A DNA stretch of 64,000 bases, taken from contig CM049314.1 in the NCBI GenBank assembly GCA_026874595.1, forward strand, positions 12,762,729-12,826,728, read 5' to 3'. Below, piece after piece: positions 59,596 to 64,000 of the stretch; position 1 is the first letter of the stretch; every line of letters starts with the position of its first letter. The notes under the pieces were generated by a model. It had not been told where the DNA came from and searched no databases. It saw only the letters and a program-made list of their open reading frames with translations. Made by a program: the position numbers and the translations under genes. This stretch comes from Sipunculus nudus (lineage: Eukaryota > Annelida > Sipuncula > Golfingiida > Sipunculidae).

Positions 59596-60880
59596 ATGGC
59601 TCAACAACAAACATTACTGGACTTGTCCGATTCGTCAGTTGTTGCGACTTCGTTAAGACCGGATCAGTCGACGCAGACTGAGAGTAGACTTGTTTTGCCG
59701 ACCAACATAAAGGTCAAGGACAAATTGGCGAGTATCTAAATTCAGGCAATGGATCAGTCATTATACAAATTGAACGAGATGTGTCGGCGCCGGAAAGGCA
59801 GTCACAGCCATCTCGTATAGCCAGTGACCATGAATCGGGAATATTTAGACAAATGATACAAACAGGGACAAAACTTCTTAAGGTCACCTCCAGGGTCAAA
59901 ACCCCTATGAAATGTCATTTTCTACACCCTGGCATGGGGAACCCCGGAGTGTGCGTGATAATACAAGACCCAGAGGCGGCAAATAGCCAAACAGGTTCAT
60001 CGGATAATGTACTGACTTTGAGGACTATATCCGCCATTTTGAATTAGTAGCAAAATGGAATCGGTGGGATGACAATGAAAAGGCCTTACAGGTAGGAGCT
60101 AGCTTGACTGGACCCTCGCAACAGGTGTAAGTTGATCTTCCCCCGGAGCAGTGCGAACATTTTCATAAATTGAAAGCAGCATTAGAATCAAGATTTACCC
60201 CGAAGGATCCTAATATGCATTCAAGAGCGAGTTTCGAAAACGAAAGCGCAAGCGAGGTGAAAATGTTCGTGAATATGCGTATGCGCTACGGTGGCTAGCG
60301 AGTCATGCTTATAATCTGAGTAGTTATGATGCATTGCAAGAGCTTGTGATAGAACAGTTTGTAATAGGACTTAAAGAACTCTGAGGTACAAAAGCATGTG
60401 CATTTTGCTAGACCGACTACGCTAGAAGTTGCCACATCTGCTGCAGCAGAGTACGAGTCAATTGATTTCTGAGACCCTACCACACTGTCTTTAAGTAAAC
60501 CAAGGTCAGCTAAGGGCAAGGCCAATTTAACCACCGAGCCAGATCACTCAGACAGGTATAACCAGTTACCACCCGCCGCGAATCTACAAGTGACCCCTCA
60601 GGGACAGATGACCCCTCGATAAGGTAAAAGGTCAGCAGAGATGAGAACACAAATTTGAGCCTGGAACCTGTTTCTGTTGTGGGGAGCATGGACACTATTA
60701 AAGAAATTGTCCCCATCGAAGGCGCCAGGGAGGTTATAATGCGAAACTGGAAGTGCAGGAAACACAACTCCATTGCGCATTTACCACCAGTGACACCTAC
60801 ATTTCCAGGGTACACACCCAAGCCTGAGTGCCTAAGTGGTTTGCCAGGTCGTATAAACGGCACTGATGCTAACTTTTGGT
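59596..60880 (+). pseudogene. Ty3/gypsy gag remnant
   Basis: Starts at ATG 59,596 (MAQQQTLLDLSDSS). Frames then shift, with a capsid-like stretch near 60,016-60,260 containing YIRHFELVAKWNRWDD and ALESRF. A CCHC zinc knuckle follows near 60,660-60,705, with the right Cys/His spacing but a stop codon inside it. Many stops make it non-coding today. Confidence 0.8.
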
Positions 60881-61401
60881 AGATTCAGGGTCCACACACA
60901 GTAAAATCTGTAGGTAACTGTATGACAAATTGCCAGCACATTCAGAACCTGTGCTGTGTCTGGTAGAAAAGACTTTCACTACTGTTACAGGACAGCCTAT
61001 GATTACCGAAAGCTATGGAACATTCCATCTGGAGATAGCTGGGGAAAGCTTGAGCTTTCCGCTAGAGTCGTGCCAGCTGAGGATCCCGGATTGATGGTTG
61101 TCGACTTAATGACACATCTCGACGCCACACTCCATCTTGGCAGAGGTAAACTGATAGTCAAAGGGGTCCCTTACAAAATGCATTATCAGTCTCGTACGAA
61201 TGTGGCCCGTGTACATGTGAAAGAGACAGTGATAGTTCCCTCATAGTATGAAGCGACTATCCCGTGTAAACTCGGAAAGCTACGGACTGATGCTTCAACC
61301 AGTGCCATGTTAGAGCCAGAACCTGAATATGTTAAAGAGACTGGACTTCTTGTGGGCACTTAGCAGCACTGTAATAGATACATCCAACAAGATTTGCCAA
61401 T
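60880..61401 (+). pseudogene. Gypsy protease remnant
   Basis: It includes the retroelement aspartic protease motif VDSGST soon after the zinc knuckle, then a decayed protease domain and linker. It runs directly into integrase at about 61,401-61,412, showing that the reverse transcriptase has been lost. Confidence 0.7.
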
Positions 61402-62480
61402 TACCGTGTGTCCTGTCAGATTATTTCACAAAATGGGCCGAGGCGTACGCATTGCCAGACCATACCGCCCAACTATTAATGGGAGGCTGATGCATGACTT
61501 CATCTTAAATTACGGGATTCCAAGGGTTCTACATAGTGACCAAGTACCTGATCTCCAGTCAAAACATATGAATGAACTTTGTAGGTTGCTGGAGATTGAT
61601 AAGACAAGAATCTGTACTTATCGGCCCCAAAGTGATGTAATCGTAGAGCGAGCCAACAGAACCTTACTCCAGATGTTGTCTTGTTTTGTCAACGACTTTC
61701 AGGACAACTGGGATGATGTCAGCATATCGAGCAACCGCCCACGATAGTACCAAGTGTTCACCTGATTTGATGTTTCTGGGCTGAAAAGGACTATGTCAAT
61801 AGATCTACTCATGGGGGGCCCACCGGCAGACCAAGTACCCCAGTGTCCTCACGAGTATGTCACTTGGGTGAAATAAGTAACGATGGTCGCCCATGAATAT
61901 GCTAGGCAGCACCTCAAGAAAGCGGCGGAGCGCCTAAAACGGAACTATGACGTTATCGCCATACACCGGAAGTTCCCGATTGGAAGTTGGGTATGGTATT
62001 ACTACCCACCAAAAGGCAACCAGAAACTGGGTATAGGTTGGACGGGCCCGTTCCTTGTAACTGATGAGATGACGGAAGTCAATATTTGAATATGAGGCCC
62101 CAGAAAAACCCAGTAAGGTCGTACATGTGGATCAACTGAAAACTTGTTTAGGAGATGCCCCACGTGAAAGCTGGCTTAAGTCGAATAGCCGAGAGGACTA
62201 AAACGGGTCTGCGAGAGATCTGTCAGTAGATTTGGATGACCTAGAGGTGTCTGATGATCACCGAAGTGAACCTAACGGGGAGGATGACACAGAGGACGGG
62301 GAAATCCGAACCAGTAATATCCTGGATGATCGGGACGAAGAGACCCCTCCACAGGCATCTGCAAATGACAGTGGAGAAGCCGACGATGACGCCGAGGATG
62401 AGACAGTTAGCTCAGCGGCCGATGTTATGAACTTGGGCCGAGGTTTTCGCGTCAAAAAGCCGGTGGACCGATTGAACTGA
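61402..62480 (+). pseudogene. Gypsy integrase remnant (C-terminal half) and acidic pol tail
   Basis: It begins within the integrase core (SDYFTKWAEAYALPDHTA in one frame), then FILNYGIPRVLHSDQ, YRPQSD and VERANRTLLQML. The second Asp and the Glu keep the D-35-E spacing. The zinc-binding HHCC region and the first catalytic Asp are absent. A GPY-like module follows (WYYYPPKGNQKLGIGWTGPF), then an acidic tail and stop at 62,480. Frameshifts are present. Confidence 0.88.
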
Positions 62481-62871
62481 CTTGGTTTTAAGTGGTTACA
62501 TGACTGATAGACCCTAAAATAAGACAGGGAACTTGATGTTTGGGCTTCTAGACTCATAATTATGATGAATAGGTTTTGAAATCTATGGTAGAACAGACAG
62601 GGATAGCATGTCTTATCAATAAAAACCCTCATAGGATAGCATAGGCCATTGAAAGAAATATCATATTGCCAGAGACAAGGTTCAATCTGGAATGTCCCTT
62701 TGTCCAAGGTACAGGTAACATGTCAGGTTAACACGGAGCATCTTATACAGTAGGTAGAATGATGAATAACTACAAATGGGTGGAGGGGTTCGCAATGGGT
62801 CAGCCATGTGGTCATGTGGACATGGATTAGTTTAATAAGTTTATTCTTGCTGATTCTGTGTTTGCAGAACT

Positions 62872-63819
62872 ATGGCGCAGTTTCCCGCGCAGGATGTGCG
62901 CTTGCAAGACCAAAGACTAGCCAACACAATAGAAAGACGTGATAACGCTGACCTCTGACGAGCGGGAACCTCACACCCCAGCAAGGGAGAAAAGTACGAG
63001 ACCACAATTGCCTGTGACACCGGGGACCCCGGTGCAAGACGAGAAAATAGTAGGGGATGGGAACATGGAGAATAGAAGTCAGGCAGAAGCTATGGCTGGA
63101 ACAGCTGGAGCGAGACAGCCAGATTCGAGGACCAGAGTAGTGTCCAGGAGGCGTTGGAATTGCCCTGTGCGGCGCTGCAGACTTAAAAAAGACAGTGAAC
63201 GCTCGATGGGACGCCTTGGCTGGAACGGCATATGATCTATACCAGGGTCTTCAGGTGCCCCAACGCGCACTGCAAGTTCGTGGCTCAGAGACATACACCG
63301 TTGAGAAACTACATGCGGCAACGGCATATCACCTAATTCGAAGACAAGAGGGAATTCGAACGTTGGGCCATCTACATGCGTGATAAGGGGTAACAGGACC
63401 AAGATGGGCAGTCGTTTTCTGGGAATCTGGAACGGGTGTTAAGTTACTTAGGCCTGACCCTTCCTTCGGAGCGGGTAACGAACACCCTGGAGCCACGTAT
63501 GGTTGAGTACAGGGGCATTGTCGGTCAGCTTCTTGCTGACCTACATGAGGCCAGACAGCTGGTCGCTCTCCTAGAGAGACGGGATCAGGAGCGCTCTCAA
63601 GAGATACGCATCCTCAACCAATAGCTCCGCGCTGACCGTCGCACCATTGACCATCTGAGCCAGCAGATGACAGAGGTGGACCGGTCGGACCAACGAGAGC
63701 AACTAAACCAGTGGGCTGATTGGTACCGCGCTTCACCTTTGCAGCACTGTTCCACACCACAAGATAGGGAGACCCCTGTCACATCAACCACACCTCGTCT
63801 GTCATCCTATTCACAGTAA
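62872..63819 (+). pseudogene. Extra 3' reading frame of the gypsy element (C2H2 finger and coiled coil)
   Basis: The frame starts at ATG 62,872 (MAQFPAQDVRLQDQRLANT), five bases after a good splice acceptor (TTTGCAG). It carries a C-x4-C...H finger near 63,246-63,330 (RCPNAHC...NYMRQRH) and a long Glu/Arg/Gln/Leu-rich coiled coil (63,436-63,780), with the stop at 63,817. Several stops and shifts occur. No hydrophobic segment is seen, so it does not look like a membrane envelope protein. Function is unknown. Confidence 0.65.
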
Positions 63820-63953
63820 ACCTGCATGAAACTCTGTTTGATGTTGAAAATTGGTATACCGACATACTTGTTTCAAGTTATATTTGGCTATGTTTATTCT
63901 TTGGTAGTTCTAATTTTTATTTAAATTCTAAGAACCCTGCTGTTGTTCTACCT

Positions 63954-63985
63954 AAGGGAAGTACTTTTTTGGGGAGGGCATTTGT
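63954..63985 (+). other. Candidate polypurine tract before the 3' LTR
   Basis: AAGGGAAG and GGGGAGGG lie at the far right, after the last frame, where a gypsy element would place its plus-strand primer. The 3' LTR should begin here or just past the window. Confidence 0.35.
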
Positions 63986-64000
63986 GCCAGGAAATTCAGG

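Noticed and set aside
62258-62707. 149-codon minus-strand frame rich in Ser
   Set aside because: Antisense of the acidic pol tail (GAT/GAG-rich), which reads as Ser-rich on the other strand.

Overview
This is animal nuclear DNA. Genes are split into short exons with phase-matched GT-AG introns, the intergenic DNA is AT-rich with many microsatellites, and the mobile elements are metazoan types: Tc1 and pogo-like DNA transposons, non-LTR retrotransposons, a Ty3/gypsy element and a tRNA-derived SINE. The PAN/C-type lectin gene, the tandem aminopeptidases and the repeat style suggest a marine invertebrate, probably a mollusc (bivalve-like). That placement is inference; no marker gene fixes the species.

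Positions 1-23,012 (minus strand) hold two head-to-tail copies of a membrane-bound M1 zinc aminopeptidase (aminopeptidase N type). The upstream copy (23,012 to 7,274) was resolved here into 21 exons whose phases all agree. Together they encode about 1,008 residues: a short cytoplasmic tail, one transmembrane anchor, the N-terminal beta domain, the catalytic domain (GAMEN, HELAH, then E 18 residues on) and the C-terminal ERAP1-like domain. The downstream copy begins at 3,963 and shows only exons 1-3 before the window edge. Intron 3 of both copies appears to start with GC instead of GT and carries a CA repeat just downstream.

Positions 23,013-36,400 hold no convincing gene. There are microsatellites, G/C homopolymers, a CA-rich tract, a LINE relic and diverged dispersed repeats. 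Positions 36,412-43,415 (plus strand) hold a secreted PAN/apple plus C-type lectin gene: signal-peptide exon, PAN exon and three lectin exons. One small lectin exon and the terminal exon were not found. Its introns hold a 5'-truncated LINE, a tandem tRNA-derived SINE array and an antisense LINE relic.

Positions 44,100-57,480 are repeat-rich: 71-bp tandem repeats, a dispersed element with nuclear-receptor half-sites, a degenerate Tc1 transposon with long IR/DR ends and a nested insertion, an inverted LINE pair that looks twin-primed, a recent 828-bp tandem duplication, a roughly 280-bp array carrying a 14-bp palindrome, and a large inverted repeat. Positions 57,488-64,000 hold a decayed Ty3/gypsy element. 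It has gag, zinc-knuckle and protease remnants, lacks reverse transcriptase, RNase H and the first half of integrase, and keeps an extra 3' reading frame with a C2H2 finger and coiled coil.

I found no prokaryotic features, CRISPR array, rRNA or functional tRNA gene.
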